64,000 nucleotides of DNA from Morella rubra (GCA_003952965.2 CM025852.1:28378675-28442674), one strand, 5' to 3'. Shown: positions 35,740-48,491, counted from the first letter of the stretch. Program-made: numbers and translations. The notes: generated from the letters alone by a model not told the origin.

Positions 35740-37016
35740 GTTTGGTACCAAATTCTATGAATTACTAGGGTTGTCAATTGACATGCAGCATTATTATTAG
35801 TCTACTTTACATCTGGAAGTTCTTTCCTATTCGACTTTACATGTACTTTTCCTTCGCGATGAAAATAGCAAAAGACGTAATTTCTTCAGTGTTTTGAGCT
35901 TGCAAACAAATAAATTAGGCCATTGAAGTTTTGTCCTCCATCCGATGGTAGATGTTTAGCGAAGAAAGGAGGATATTCCCAAAAGTTATTGATCAGAGGA
36001 GTTTGCACTTTCCAATGTATGTGACCGACCCACCATTCAGCCTCTAAATTGGTGAACATCCCAATAAACAAAAATGTAAAACGCTAGAGGTGGAAAAATG
36101 ACAGTGAAACGTTATTCAATACTTTTTGAAGAATGATGGGAAATTTACCTATACCTGTATATAGCCAGCGATCGATTCAGTCTAGAAGAACAAATGATCC
36201 CTCTATTCTTTCTTCTTCTTCATCTTTTTCCAATCTTGTTTCCTTTTTTTGTCAATGTATTACATCCATCGCAACGTCGAACATCTTTGGGAAGCGAACA
36301 TGTACTAATAAAGCAAGCCGCTAATTTGTTCTCCAAGACCATTTATCTACTGCCTGGCGTGCAAATTTGTTCTGATGCCTACATGCCCATTCGATATTGG
36401 ACAATTTGCGAATTCCTTCAGCATGCTACATGCGGAATCGATCTAGTCTGCAATTCTCCAGTTTGGGAGCCCCTAATTCAGCCAGGAACAGACAGCTTGG
36501 TTGCGTTGCGTCACCCTCTGTAAATATTAGGACACGGATGATAGTTCCTTGCAAGCCACTCTATGCGGGACTTCAGCTATTACTAGAACAATTTTCTTTT
36601 TTGCTCTATGAGTAAAACAAATTTACTTATCAAGATCTACTTCTTACTAGGATCCGATTGCAACGTTCGACAACCGTTCTTCCTTTTACTTTATTTTTGT
36701 AGCAGAAAGTTCTGTTCCAATTAAAAGTGAAGTCCCACAGAAAGAATAATAAGAAGTTTTCATGCATGCAGGACGAGTGTGAATAATCGAACTGGCATGA
36801 ATGTTTTCTCAGGATAAAGCATTAGCTCCATGAGGCAAAACACGCAAACACTTCCACAATAAGCAACTTTGGGTACACTACATAGCCCCCCGGGGGGGGG
36901 GCGCGAGGGGGAATAGTGTCGCTATAGCCAAGCCCTTATTTACATCTAAAGATGACTGGGCACTTGAAAACAAAATAGCAACGAAAAGACGTTCACACAA
37001 TTTTTTTACTTGTAGT
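35740..37016. other. Intergenic, no gene recognised
   Basis: Spacer between the rubredoxin gene and the SINE. It contains a G/C homopolymer block at 36886-36909 (a C-run, then a G-run, then GCGCGAGGGG), out of character with the surrounding AT-rich DNA. Open frames at 36133-36615 show no domain. Confidence 0.35.
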
Positions 37017-37034
37017 AACATCATTCAAGAACTA

Positions 37035-37146
37035 ACCCTGAGCGTTAGCTCAGTGCTTACCTCCTCCCCTTAGGAAGGGTACTTCCGGGGTTCAATGCCC
37101 CTTATCCGCAGGCTATGCCTGCTGCCACTGTTGACCAAAAAAAGAA
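37035..37146 (+). mobile_element. tRNA-derived SINE with 18-bp target duplication
   Basis: The body has a tRNA-like A box (TTAGCTCAGTGCTTA near 37045) and B box (GGGTTCAATGCCCC near 37088), which together form a pol III promoter. It ends in an A-rich tail (CCAAAAAAAGAA). It is flanked by the perfect direct repeat AACATCATTCAAGAACTA at 37017-37034 and 37147-37164. It depends on a LINE for mobility. The right target duplication ends only 20 bp from the SDHAF2 stop codon (37185), so the SINE probably lies in that gene's 3' UTR. Confidence 0.9.
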
Positions 37147-37184
37147 AACATCATTCAAGAACTAGCTCGGAGGTGATTGCCGGG

Positions 37185-40100
37185 CTACTGGTTCCCAGGT
37201 ATAGGACTGCCCTGACCATTTTTTATATCATCCCAGCCTCTTACCCATGGCTGTCCAGGTGTTGCCCTCGTCTCTGGAGCAGAATGACTGCTGAGGCTGT
37301 TCATAACCTTGTCATGCAGTGCAATGAACACCTAAAATATTGAGTAAATGGAGAGTGAAAATGGAACCAGAAAAATAAGAAAAGCAAGGGAAGAAACTAA
37401 ATTGAACTTTCATCTCTTGATCATATCTTACAGGATTTATGTTCACTGCTTCAGGGGACTGCTCTTGGCCAGTAAGCCACCTCCACAGATCCGGATTTTC
37501 CTGAAGCAATGAAACACCATAGTCAAGAAACTTCTCAATGTATTGAAGAATTAGTCTCTCTTCCCCCACGGAGCAATTCCTTTCTGATAGAAATCACAAC
37601 GTAGATTGATCAAAAACATAATTATTACTTTCTCTCATTGCATTTAAGAGAAAAATAAAAAGTAAGGACTCGATAACGGTCGAAGTTGCATTGTCTCAGA
37701 AAATACATATTCATCCTGCTTCGCTTATTTCAATATTAAAATACTCTAATGAGTAGAAAAATCGACAATATAGGGATTGAGAAATACTTCAGCTTCTGCT
37801 GAAACTTCGATAACTCTCTTTATGTAAGAAGTCTATTATTTGATCTTTAGAAAACTGAGAATCTAAGAGAATTGAGTTGCTTCTAAACTAGCACTCCACC
37901 AATAAACTAGCATAATCTCTCTCTTGGGAAGCATGTAACTTGACCTTTAGAGAATGAGACAAATCAGAAAGGATTCAACTCCTTTATGCTTAAAGCAAAC
38001 CCAGATCAGACAGAAAATGGAGATTGCTTAATTCAGCAGGATGCGGAAAACCGTGCACAAGAGGAAAAAAAAGCCTAAAACACTTCCTTTATGAATAATG
38101 GAGACAAAGTCAGTGATCTGGAGATGGAAAGACCCATCAACCTGCCAGAGTGTCGCTTTCCCCAGACCCATGATCTCAAAAGCAACTAAATCCCTTAAAA
38201 ATGAGCCAAATGCTTCAAATGCTTTCTTTACCACATTTTAGGGCCAATGTACTAAAACACATGCGGATTTGTTCAAGAATCAACATTCATCCAATTATGG
38301 CTGGCTGTTAATTAGGGAACTCTCTTTAAATTCTTGTAGGCTGAACATTATCATTAGCTCGATTCATGTGTCTAATCAGATCCAGGTAGCCATCAAGATT
38401 CACAAAGCTTGCAGAAAGTCTTCCAAACTTTATCACGAACTAGATGCATGTAAATTGGAATGGACATAATTGCTAACTGTATGGCTTATGAGAAACTCGA
38501 TAAGAATTGATATGATAAAACTAGAGCATCTCATCAAATTCAATGCACCAAAAATTTGGCCCCTATCTTGGCAATGGGTATCCTATTAATTCACCATGAC
38601 ACTTGGCTTCCTGAAACCTTAAATGTAATAGAAATAGAGTGTAGAAATGTAACAGATGAATGAACTATGATGAAATTTTATAAACTGAAAGGGCCAAATT
38701 CAAGGTTTGGCCAACCTCCGTAAGAAAAGAGACTGAGAGAGAAATGCACTGGGCAAAAATTACACAATGGTCACACAGCTCATCCTTTCCGAAAGATAAC
38801 AGAGCAGAATACCAAACTCTAACAGATTCTAAAAACCTTCCTAAAGATACGCGACCCATATGTAAAGGGGTCGGATCACGACATTAACATACCAGCCCAT
38901 GACTTAAAATAGCCCACTAACTATTCGGTAAAACTAGCCCATAACAACTATCACTTATCTTCATTAACCCAATGTTGCCGGCCCAATATCTTGGCCCACT
39001 ATCCAGAACTTGCTCGACTCTTCTCCTCGTATCACGACATTTGACTTCCAGTTCACCCCTTATGTCTTCTTCTCTCATTCGACCTATGATAGGTTGCGTA
39101 AGACTCACGTTACTAAGAATAAGTTGGAGGTTAAAGTGGGTGCTAGCAACAAGGAGATGACCTGGTCTATTTCCTTGATTTTAGCTTACTTGTGCCCTAG
39201 GTGGAGTCCAATAACAATCAGTAGCAGTTGTTAAATGTGCTGCTGTTTATTTGAATTGTTGAAAGCTTTTAGGAAAGACTGGTGTCGAGTTTTTAGGACA
39301 GTTTGTTGCTATTGTAATTTAAATTGGAATGTACGTTGATGATGAGGTCAACAAATAAAAGTTATCTGATTTTGTGGTACATTCTCACCCGAAGAGAAGT
39401 CTAGCTATATTTTCTGCAATTGAATTAACACTCTTGACTGGACCTTATCAACCTACACCAAACCCCAGTAGCTCGTTCTTCTGCCCCATAGTGTGACATT
39501 CACAGAGTACACTGGTTCACCAAGACGCAGGAAATTGGTGCAAGAATGAGCCTCTTTCATATAATTGTGGTAAGGTATCAAATCTTGTTCCACAATGCCT
39601 AGGCCAAGTTTTCAAGGTCATCAATTGGTGGTGAAGCACTGTAGGATCAGAGAAATGCAAAATTTATTATCCATATCCGTGCACACGACAGAGAAAAAGG
39701 AGAGAGAGACCGCCAATGTGATAATATTGTTACTATGGTTGGAGATTAGGATAAAAAACCGCAACATTCTCCCATACAAGCATATCATCACATATTCAAA
39801 GAGCATTAGAATTATTAAGAAGCCACAACCACTTTTCTAAATTGAAGGATACTCGAAGCCATCTTATGAACATTTAGAAAGATAACAACTTCTCGAACTT
39901 GTTATAATTCGAGCGTACATACCAAATAATTCTGGGGGCACGCAGTCATACAATAATGATTACAACCATGTTAGTAAGACCAGAAACAAAAAGAAACATC
40001 ACGAATATGGAATCAGAAAAGTTATCTCCTCTGGGAGATGAAGAAGATAATTCCTCTCAAAAAGTGATGTAAGTATGTAACTGGCTTATGGTCAAAGCTA

Positions 40101-40466
40101 AAACGTGAATATAGGAGTGCAGGGAATATCGAATACCTGGTCAAGGACGTGAACGAGAGCTTTAATACCATTCTCATCCATGGCATGAATATGCTCCTCT
40201 ACCCATTTTCCAAGGACCAAATCCAGCTCCAGAAAACCTCGTTGTTTGCTCCTATACAACAATCTGTTAAATAAGCGTCTCTTGCTCTCTTCGTTGGAGA
40301 GATCGATGCCTAGTGACCTAGTATCGTCTTTATTAATTGATGAAAAACCCGAGATCCAAAGACTACGAGGAGTCAAAAGGGCCTGAGAAGGAGTCGCTGC
40401 GACGGAGCTCCAATTGGAATTGAGAATTTGGTGCAAGCTAATCAGAGTTCTTCTCAAACTGCCCAT
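37185..40466 (-). CDS. SDHAF2: Succinate dehydrogenase assembly factor 2 (SDH5/SdhE family), 181 aa
   Basis: Minus-strand exons 40137-40466, 37432-37500 and 37185-37331 join in frame to 181 residues. The N-terminal 45 residues are rich in R, S and L with few acids, as in a mitochondrial presequence. The SdhE core has ESKRRLFNRLLYRSKQRGFL, with the invariant RGFLE at 76-80, then LDLVLGKWVEEH and ENPDLWRWLTGQEQSPEAV. The protein ends GQPWVRGWDDIKNGQGSPIP plus GNQ. The protein helps attach FAD covalently to SDH1 of respiratory complex II in the mitochondrial matrix. From memory it matches Arabidopsis At5g51040. Intron 1 is unusually long, 2636 bp, and contains unrecognised DNA. No coding defect. 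Confidence 0.95.
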
Positions 40467-41065
40467 TTTACTATTCCGTGGAGGCGTGACGGGACGTCGA
40501 GGGAGAAGGCCAAGAGAGAAACTTTAAGGCCGCGACTATCGTAGGGCTTGATAGAAGAATGGTGGTCTTGCCTTCCCAGCTGTCTCTCCCGTACTCTGGC
40601 ACGGTGGCTTTTCTTCGTCCGCACAAGTTCACTTATGCTGCAAGTCGTTGGGTAGGTTTATTAGGGCCCACATCAAACTCACTTTATTAGTCATGAAGGG
40701 CATACGAACTAGGCCGAGGTTGACTGGCCCGTCCCAGGCCATCGGGCCCAAAGACTAGGCCGGTTTGTAGAGCGAGTTGGTTCGTTGGTTGTTGGTCCAA
40801 TAAGTTTCAAAACTGAGGGGATCGGTTCGTGCCTGGTCCTAGGAATCTAGGGAGCTGGTGGAATGATCCCAACCCAACCCAAACTAATCTATATATTTTA
40901 TTTGAATAAGTAATTAATATTTAATTAGAAAATTCAAAAGATTTCTAAAACCTTCCCTTCTTTCTTTCTTTTTTTTTTTTTGGCCTTTTCCCTTTTTCTA
41001 TGTTATTTGTTTTTCCTCGAATCTTTTTCTTTGAGCATAATTAGTCGATATAATAGGATATAGCT
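40467..41065. other. SDHAF2 promoter region and spacer
   Basis: The first few hundred bases should include the SDHAF2 promoter and 5' UTR. The rest is AT-rich with a T-run at 40971-40981. No gene recognised. Confidence 0.3.
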
Positions 41066-41605
41066 AGTCCATAAAATTTATTTTATCTTAAACTAGTCTT
41101 TAGGAAATCCTTTGTATTCTAAAATGACCATTCCATCAACTCAGTTGGTCTCGTTAATGGAATAAATGCTATGTGAATCACCAATTAAAAAGCAACCACC
41201 TGTTTTCAAATCACTCAAATTGTCAAGTTAGTTTAATAATTGTTAATTTAAAATCCAATCAAATTGTTATGCCACTTGGATCTAAAATGCTAGCTCATAA
41301 TGTGATGTTGTACAGGTAAAAACAATGCATCCCTAAATAACTTAAAGCCATATGGTTGATTGCGATTGGTAGTGATATGTCTCCGTTAGTCACATAAGAT
41401 TTATTCCATTAAAGTGACAAACCGAAGTTACGAAATGACTGCTTTAGGACACAAAGTATTCCCTAAGAACTAGTATATGACAAAATAAACCTTAAAGACA
41501 AGCGAGTCGACGGAATGGCCTTTCCAAGACACGAAGAATTCCCTAGAACTAGTATAGGACACAACAAACCTTAAAGACCAATTTGAGATCCGGCCATACC
41601 CTTAA
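41066..41605. mobile_element. Long inverted-repeat MITE with an extra copy of one arm
   Basis: The left arm (about 41066-41185, with TTTATTTTATCTTAAACTAG and TGGAATAAATGC) is the imperfect inverse of the right arm (about 41370-41495, with TTTATTCCATTAAAG and CTAGTATATGACAAAATAAA). A further partial copy of the right arm follows at 41515-41605, ending near GATCCGGCCATACCC. A related end lies at 45575-45645 (GAATTTCCTAGAGACTAATA ... TCTGGCTATATCCC). No coding capacity. Boundaries are approximate and no target duplication was identified. Confidence 0.6.
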
Positions 41606-42081
41606 AAACTATTTCAATTAAACCTTTTCATCACAACATCATTCACTAGTGCAATCTCTTCACACTCTGGAGGAAAAATCTCAATTGGAAAAGAATCAAA
41701 ATCTGCACTAGCAAGACATGTAATAAGCCTGAATGAGAGAATTGATTGCACGAAGTAAGCGAAAGGAGAGCCTCTCGTTATGGCATTTAATCCCAGCTAC
41801 TTGAGTCATTTGGGGGAATCGCTATTCTGTATCTAGTAATAAACTTTCATTGACATCGGAGGTTGTATTGCAGAATAGCCTGAGAATCCCCTTAGAGATC
41901 AAATCCAGCAGGGTATTCACCACTTTTTTCTTGACATTGACTGACAGTTCCCGGATCTCAGTTGTCAATAAAATCCGCGAGGAATCCTTCAGTGCTTAAT
42001 GTAGGGCAAGAACATCTTCTTCTCTCTCAGTGTTGCACTCTCCTTGGACCAAATGCTGTGGTGGTCTTTGGCCTTACTGCT
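41606..42081. other. Spacer and probable SDR 3' UTR
   Basis: No separate gene seen. The part next to 42081 is likely transcribed as the 3' end of the dehydrogenase gene. Confidence 0.3.
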
Positions 42082-44596
42082 TTAGAAGTTTATCTCACGT
42101 CTCTCTGCAAAAAATTTCCCTGTTACTGCCTGGTCAGGAAGCAGGGCAAGCCATACTCCAGTATCAGCTCCTTCCTCAGGTGAAATGTTCCCAGCATAAC
42201 CTGTCATAGCAGTCTTCACCCAACCTGGGCAGTAGCAGTTGATAAAGATTTTGTGACCTTCGGGGCGGTCAGATAGTACCTTTGCCATTAGCCTGGTGTA
42301 ACTATTGATGGCAAGTTTTGACATTGAGTAGTCAGTAAATATTTGAGGCCAGCCAGCTGATGTCCAGGTGCCGTCTTCTACTTGTTCTAAAAAAGTAGAT
42401 ACAGTCCTATCAATCACTTGCTCTGAGAGCAATTCCATATCGGCTAGTTGTTGTCTGAGCGTCACATCTTCAAGTCTCTGAAAGCCTCAACCAAAGCCGG
42501 GAAATAAAAAATAGAAGCAATTCTTTCAGTCAGGCATAGCATTTTCAACCATTCAGCAAGGATGAATTTCTGAATACCTAATGTCCTAATATTTAGAAAA
42601 CCTGACAGTTTTTCTCAAGTAGATAGCTTGTTTCCTTCTTTTTTTGGGGTAAGTAGATAGCTTTAAAAATGAAACTATTTTACATGCACATCAAAAGTAC
42701 TAAAATTAGCAACACTGAGTTCACCATAGGGTACAGGCACTTCCACAGTCTCTAATCACATGAAAATGTATTAAAATGAAGAAAAGGAAAAGGATGGCAG
42801 AAGTTCAACTGAATTACATACTATCAAAGAATGAGTATTTGTGATTGGGAGGCTAACAACCAAAATCATTCAAATCAAAGATGAGAAGAAGAAGAAGAAA
42901 TAAAAATTTTTCTGTCCACAAAAGGCAGTAAGTATCGGTAAAAGTGTCCATGTATTCTTCAACATTTTGCCACATTCATCTCCTACCAATTAGGCAGCTA
43001 TCATTTACCACATGGCACAACATGGACCTACATTTTAGTTGTAGGTGTTTGATCTGAGAGGTGGAACAGCCCTCTCTTTATTGGAAGAAAAAGCAAGCAT
43101 AGTTTAGCCGACATTGAAAAATGAAAAAAGGAGATGGTAGGGACAAGAAGAGCTGCTTACGTTCCGTCGGCCATTTAATCTACCTAATCGCGAGCTCAGA
43201 TTAACAATTCGAGCACCACCAGAAGAAGGCCTCATCAATGGGATCATTTCTTGAATCATATTTCGTGTGCCGTAATAATTAGTGGCCAAGACTGTCTGAG
43301 CATGAGCAACGGAATTATCAGACCCGAGGTTGAAATTAACACCAGCATTATTAACCTGAAAAATATGTTTTTGCATTATAGTAGCTATTCAAGAATATAC
43401 GGGTATGTTTTTGACAAATATATCATATTAGCTATGATAGGGAAGTGACAAAAAACAGAAAACACGAGTATTTTAAATTTTGTTTCTTCTGTCTAAAATC
43501 CATGAATATAGTACTTCACGTGTCCCATAATTTGATTGCATCGAAGGTCCCTTTCCTTTTCTCCAAAGTTAAAGCACACTGATATCCTTATCTAAGACTC
43601 GCAAGATAAGATTGAAGCAGCTGGTTTTGTATGATAAAAACATATGTCCACAACAAAGCAACAGAAGATCAGTAGAATATAATGGATAGGAAGTAAGGTA
43701 TCAGAAGTCTACCAGAATGTCTAAACCACCATAATTCTGTTGTACCCACTCAGAAAACTGCTTTATAGATGAAGGATCTAAGACATCCAGTTGACGGAAG
43801 AGCACATTAAGACCACCTTCTCGGAGTACCCTGGTTGCTTCAAGGCCAACCTTACTGTCTCTTGCTGTCAATATAACTGTCAATCCGTGCACTGCAAGCT
43901 GTCTTGAAATCTCAAATCCAATTCCTCTATTACCACCGGTGACCGCAGCGATGGTTTCTGAGGACCACCACCTATAGATACACGCAAGGAAATATTCACA
44001 ATACTCTCCATTAGTTTTTATCAAGAATAGCTGTAATAACACAAAGGAAGGAAGAATATTGGTAAGAAAATTCTTGTGTCTTGAGCAAAGTCGATGCCCA
44101 CCTCAAAATATATCTATATACACGGAGATTTATAGAAGTATCATAGGGATGGCATTTATCGATGATAAAATTAAAGATTTATATTCATTCACGTGGTAGG
44201 TGTATCATTCTATTTATAGGACCAATGAACTGCTTGAGAGACCAAAAGAAAAGTTTCTAGGCTGTTAAGAGTCGTGTCAGGTTAGGCTCACAATTGTTAT
44301 CACCCAATGAATTTGAAGCTGAAAAATAATGGAACCGAGAGGGATTTCCTTATTCAACTTCAAAACCAAAAAATCAGCGAGTTCCCTGTTAATTCAACGA
44401 TGAAATATTGTAATTGGTAAAATAATTTGACAAAGCCAAAAGCACCCAGAACATTGAAGGGAGATTGAAATAATGATAAAGTAAAAACAAAGTGAAAAAT
44501 AAACCTCCGATGATCGGAATAGGGAATGGTCCTGAGAAGGGATATTTCTTGCAATCGCTTTTCTCTTCTCTCCTTTGCTCGTTCTTTGTTCCCCAT
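42082..44596 (-). CDS. Short-chain dehydrogenase/reductase (At5g61830-like), 313 aa
   Basis: Minus-strand exons 44505-44596, 43713-43971, 43161-43355 and 42082-42477 join in frame to 313 residues. Classical SDR features are intact: cofactor motif TGGNRGIG (42-49), NNAG (119-122), and the catalytic Y232-SMS-K236 within DYSMSKLAINSY. The protein ends TGKFFAERREINF. The basic N-terminal extension MGNKERAKERREKR precedes the fold. The sequence belongs to the plant group that contains menthone, neomenthol and salutaridine reductases, which reduce carbonyls with NADPH in the cytosol; the real substrate is unknown. Its place between IRX10L and the PPR gene matches, from memory, Arabidopsis At5g61830. 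No breaks. Confidence 0.94.
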
Positions 44597-44599
44597 CCC

Positions 44600-45903
44600 T
44601 TCTCTTTTGACTCGATTTCGCGGTTGATCACTGCTGGAGGTGCAAAAGTTTCAGCTCTACGACGCTCTAACAGAGACACCGGAGGCGAACCACAAAAATT
44701 GTATCAACGCGCCACATAACCGATCTGATGCTACGGAGAGAGCTCGGTCAAACGCGAAGAACCAAACCTCCGGTTGAAAAACCTCAGAAGACAAACCTTT
44801 TTTTTTTTTTTTGTGTGAATTGTTGAAGCCTACTTATCAAAAACATAAAAACAAGTAAGGCCTGAATCCTGTCATTAGCTATTTAGAAAAAAAAAAAAAA
44901 AAAAATCCTGTCATTCATTGGCAGCCCAGATGAAAACAGACTAGGAGAATAAAAAAAAAAAAATCAGAAAGAAGAGGACTTTGGTTTTTTCTAAGTGAGA
45001 AAGAAGGCGAGTTCTTCATATTAATAGTGTATGAGTACACCTGTCCACTGTCAGAGATACGAGAAAAGATTAAGTTATAAGAGTAGTTATTCCAAGATTA
45101 AGTTATAAGAGTAGTTATTCTAACACTGGTTCAAAAAATTGGGCTCAAACCACGTTTTGAACCTTAAAACCAGAACCTAAACCTACAATCAAACAAGCCC
45201 TCGGGGGTTCAAATAATTGCTTACGCAAAAACTCGAGACTTAAATAGGTGGCTAGTCAGTGGACCAGTCAAATTTTTAAGAGTTTATTATATCGTTGAAT
45301 TCAATTCGTACAGGTGTTAAATCAGGTCTGTTCAAACTCGATGCACATATACGGGTGCATTAATAATCTATAAATTCCCATCAAATAATCTTTTATTCAT
45401 TCCAATCAATATAAAAAATTTTCATTCAAATCAACTATCTCTTTAACTAATTTCTATTAAAATTTTACTTTTTCACTAATTTCTCTCAATTTTTTTTAAA
45501 AAAAATCTAATTCACTTCAATTTTTCTAATATTCGTAAAATTTCTATAAAATTTTGTTTTGCAACATGATCAAGAATTTCCTAGAGACTAATATATGAAA
45601 AAATAAACACCAGTTTAGAATCTGGCTATATCCCATTTGTATTCAGACAAAAAAAAACCGTGGAATATCCAATGGCCTCTCCTTTCTCTATTTTTTTCCT
45701 CTAAATTTTAAAGTCTCTCTTTTATTTTTACTTGATTTGAAAAAGAAGTAATTGAGTTATTGGTCTCTTTTCTTTAGTTTTTTTTCAGGTAATGAGTAGA
45801 AATCCTGTGCGGCAGGCAGATCTCTTATTGCTTATGCTTACCTTGTTTTTGAACGGGGAATAAATTAGTAAAACGAGTTCCCCTGAAAATCTGCGCTTGC
45901 ACC
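44600..45903. other. Divergent promoter region between SDR and PPR genes
   Basis: The SDR and PPR genes point away from each other across this spacer. It holds T- and A-runs (44798-44812 and 44887-44904), a 31-bp direct repeat starting at about 45070 and 45101 (AGATTAAGTTATAAGAGTAG), and a MITE end (45575-45645). No gene recognised. Confidence 0.4.
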
Positions 45904-47436
45904 ATGTGGCGAAATTATTCAGCCGTCCAATTCTTACGTCTAATTGTCCGCTGCAACAACATCAAACAGCTCCACCAGTTTCACGCTCATACCATCGCCA
46001 CCGGTCTTCTCTCCCTCTATCCTCGTTCTATTTTAACCAACATTCTTCATACCTTCACTAACACCCTCAAGTGCAGCCCCGCCCCCAACTCCCCTCTAGG
46101 TTTATTGAGCTATGCACTCTCTGTCTTTAATTCTATACAAAACCCATCAACTTTTTCCTACAACAACATCATTCGAGCTCACACTCTCCTGTCCTCCCCT
46201 CTGCCCGCCCTCCTCCTCTTTTCTCGCATGCGACGCCTGTCCATCCCTCCTGACTTTCACACCTTCCCTTTTGCCCTCAAAGCGTCCGCCCAGCTCGTTG
46301 CGCTTTCCGTGGCCGAAACCCTTCACTCCCAATCTCTCAAGCTTGGGTTCGCCGCGGATTCGTTTGTCCAGAATTCTCTCATTCATGCATACTCAGTGTC
46401 GAACTGCATTGTCAAGGCGTACCAGGTGTTCAACGAGAGCTCTTACAGGGACGTTGTCTCTTACAATGTCATGATCGATGGATTTGTCAAAGCCGGCGAG
46501 ATTGTTCGAGGACGGGAACTGTTTGACGAAATGCCCGTACGAGATGCGGTGTCGTGGAACACCATTTTAACGGGATATGCCCAGACGAACAATTACAAAG
46601 AGGCCATTGTGTTCTTTAACCAGATGCTGGCTTTGGGACTCAAGCCTGACAATATAGCATTGGTTGCTGCTCTTTCTGCTTGTGCCCATCTGGGGGAACT
46701 GGAACTCGGCAAGGCCATCCATAATTACATCAAATGGAACAGGATACCGATAGATTGCTTCTTGTCTACCAGTCTCGTCGACTTGTATGCCAAGTGTGGA
46801 TGCATTGAGAGTGCCAGGGATATTTTCGATACTAGCCCAGACAAGAATATGTTTACATGGAATGCCTTGCTTGTTGGGCTTGCAATGCATGGGCACGACC
46901 ACCTATTGCTGGATTACTTCTCCAGAATGGTACAAGCTGGAGTTCAGCCTGACGGTGTGAGCTTCTTAGGAGTCCTTGTGGGTTGCAGTCATGCAGGTCT
47001 GGTCCGTGAAGCCCAGAAGCTTTTTGAAGAGATGGAATCCATCTACGGGGTTCCTCGAGAACTCAAACATTATGGATGCATGGCTGATTTGCTCGGGCGG
47101 GCTGGTTTGATTGAGGACGCAATAAGGATGATAAAGCGGATGCCAATGGGGGGTGATGTGCATGTATGGGGTGGATTGCTGGGAGGATGTGGGACATATG
47201 GAAATGTTGAAATTGCAAAGAAGGCTGCTGGGCATGTGATCGAGTTGAAACCTAAAGATGCCGGGGTCTATTCAATCATGGCCAACATTTATGCCAATGC
47301 AGAGCAATGGGATGATGTCGTTCAGATTAGGAGGTCAATGAAAACTAATAAGGTCAAGAAGAAGATTGGTTGTAGTTTGATCCAGTTGAATAGGGCCACC
47401 CATGAGTTCATTGCGGGAGATAGCTCGCATCCTTAA
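45904..47436 (+). CDS. PLS-class PPR protein, E-type (At5g61800-like), 510 aa
   Basis: An intronless frame from ATG 45904 encodes 510 residues. The N-terminal 45 residues may be an organelle transit peptide and contain the IKQLHQFHAHTIATGL entry motif. About ten PPR units follow, for example RDVVSYNVMIDGFVKAGEI and RDAVSWNTILTGYAQTNNYK. The C-terminus has E and E+ motifs (VYSIMANIYANAEQWDDV) and stops after GDSSHP, so there is no DYW domain. Proteins of this type bind organelle RNA and may recruit a separate DYW protein for editing. From memory it fits Arabidopsis At5g61800 by position and length. Single-exon structure is normal for the family. Confidence 0.94.
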   Translation: MWRNYSAVQFLRLIVRCNNIKQLHQFHAHTIATGLLSLYPRSILTNILHTFTNTLKCSPAPNSPLGLLSYALSVFNSIQNPSTFSYNNIIRAHTLLSSPLPALLLFSRMRRLSIPPDFHTFPFALKASAQLVALSVAETLHSQSLKLGFAADSFVQNSLIHAYSVSNCIVKAYQVFNESSYRDVVSYNVMIDGFVKAGEIVRGRELFDEMPVRDAVSWNTILTGYAQTNNYKEAIVFFNQMLALGLKPDNIALVAALSACAHLGELELGKAIHNYIKWNRIPIDCFLSTSLVDLYAKCGCIESARDIFDTSPDKNMFTWNALLVGLAMHGHDHLLLDYFSRMVQAGVQPDGVSFLGVLVGCSHAGLVREAQKLFEEMESIYGVPRELKHYGCMADLLGRAGLIEDAIRMIKRMPMGGDVHVWGGLLGGCGTYGNVEIAKKAAGHVIELKPKDAGVYSIMANIYANAEQWDDVVQIRRSMKTNKVKKKIGCSLIQLNRATHEFIAGDSSHP

Positions 47437-47439
47437 AAA

Positions 47440-48491
47440 TGATGAGATACATTCTGCTTGACTTTTTTAGACGGAATTGAAGAAAATCAGTTCCAAGAAT
47501 TGAAGGGGCCAGGTCTGTACACGACGTTGTCTACTTGACTTGCATATGAGTTGAAGACGGAACAAGCCCCGTGCAGAGATATAAGTGGGAGAAAAGAGAA
47601 ATCATCTCTGGGAAGGATGTTAAATTAAGGCTAGTCCCCCATTAGTCTGTTTGAGTTGTACACGAGGCTAGAAAATGACCCAAGTAATAGCGCTCCGATA
47701 TAGGTACTGCACCAATTCCCATATCAACTCGGTAATAACGTTCCTTGCCGAGCCTTTGATCCCCTAAGCAGGATTCTTTAGGATTCTTTATACAATTTTT
47801 ACGTGTATGGCAATACTTGATGTGGTTGCAATAACTACGTTGCCCGGCAATGCTTAATCCTGATCCCCGCAGACTCGAAATCATCGTTGAGGCTTGTTTT
47901 GCAAATGTCGTTTCAGTACCTACGCAAGTAGCAATAGTACGTGTTTTGGGTTCTTCGATAGCTTCATTCAACAGTGGAAGATTGTTTATGCGCAATTGTA
48001 TTGGCATATTGTTGTATTGAGTATTATATATCCAGTCATCTCCTACTGGCTACTCAGTGTTGGACTGAAAAGAAATGCAAATCTCCTACTCTTGTATCGT
48101 TGGAGATGGTCAAAAACCGATAAAGATGTGGCAAGGAGAATAGACAATTTGAAGGGAAAAAAGAAAAAAGAAAAAAAGGAGAATCGACAATAACGAGCTG
48201 CTTCAGGAGGCTTCTATGACACCGTGCACACTTCTATAGTGCGACATGTGTCCCTTTTGGCTTCTCTACAATGCTATACGTGTTTCCAGAGCTTTCTATT
48301 CTTTTCTTTCGATTTACTGAGAACATTATTGCCATATATCCGTCATCCTAAGCGTCGATAGAGTAGCATCCGGTAGCAGTGGCAACGACCAAGGAAGCTT
48401 GAGAATTCTCTTGGTTGCGAAGTTCCGCAACTCTTTGAGGGACAAGTCTGGTTTCTATATACTAACTCTCACCCTCTCTCTGTCGCCGATC
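47440..48491. other. Spacer before the B12D-like gene
   Basis: Mostly unassigned DNA. A 121-codon open frame on the minus strand (47642-48007) shows no domain. The last 150 bases look like a 5' UTR. Confidence 0.3.

Noticed and set aside
36194-36523. 109-codon plus-strand frame with a hydrophobic start
   Set aside because: The hydrophobic stretch comes from a T/C-rich tract, and nothing downstream resembles a known family.
39010-39234. 74-codon plus-strand frame inside SDHAF2 intron 1
   Set aside because: No family resemblance and no splice sites that would add it to SDHAF2.
47642-48007. 121-codon minus-strand open frame between the PPR and B12D-like genes
   Set aside because: It has no recognisable domain, no splice context, and a length expected by chance in a window this size.
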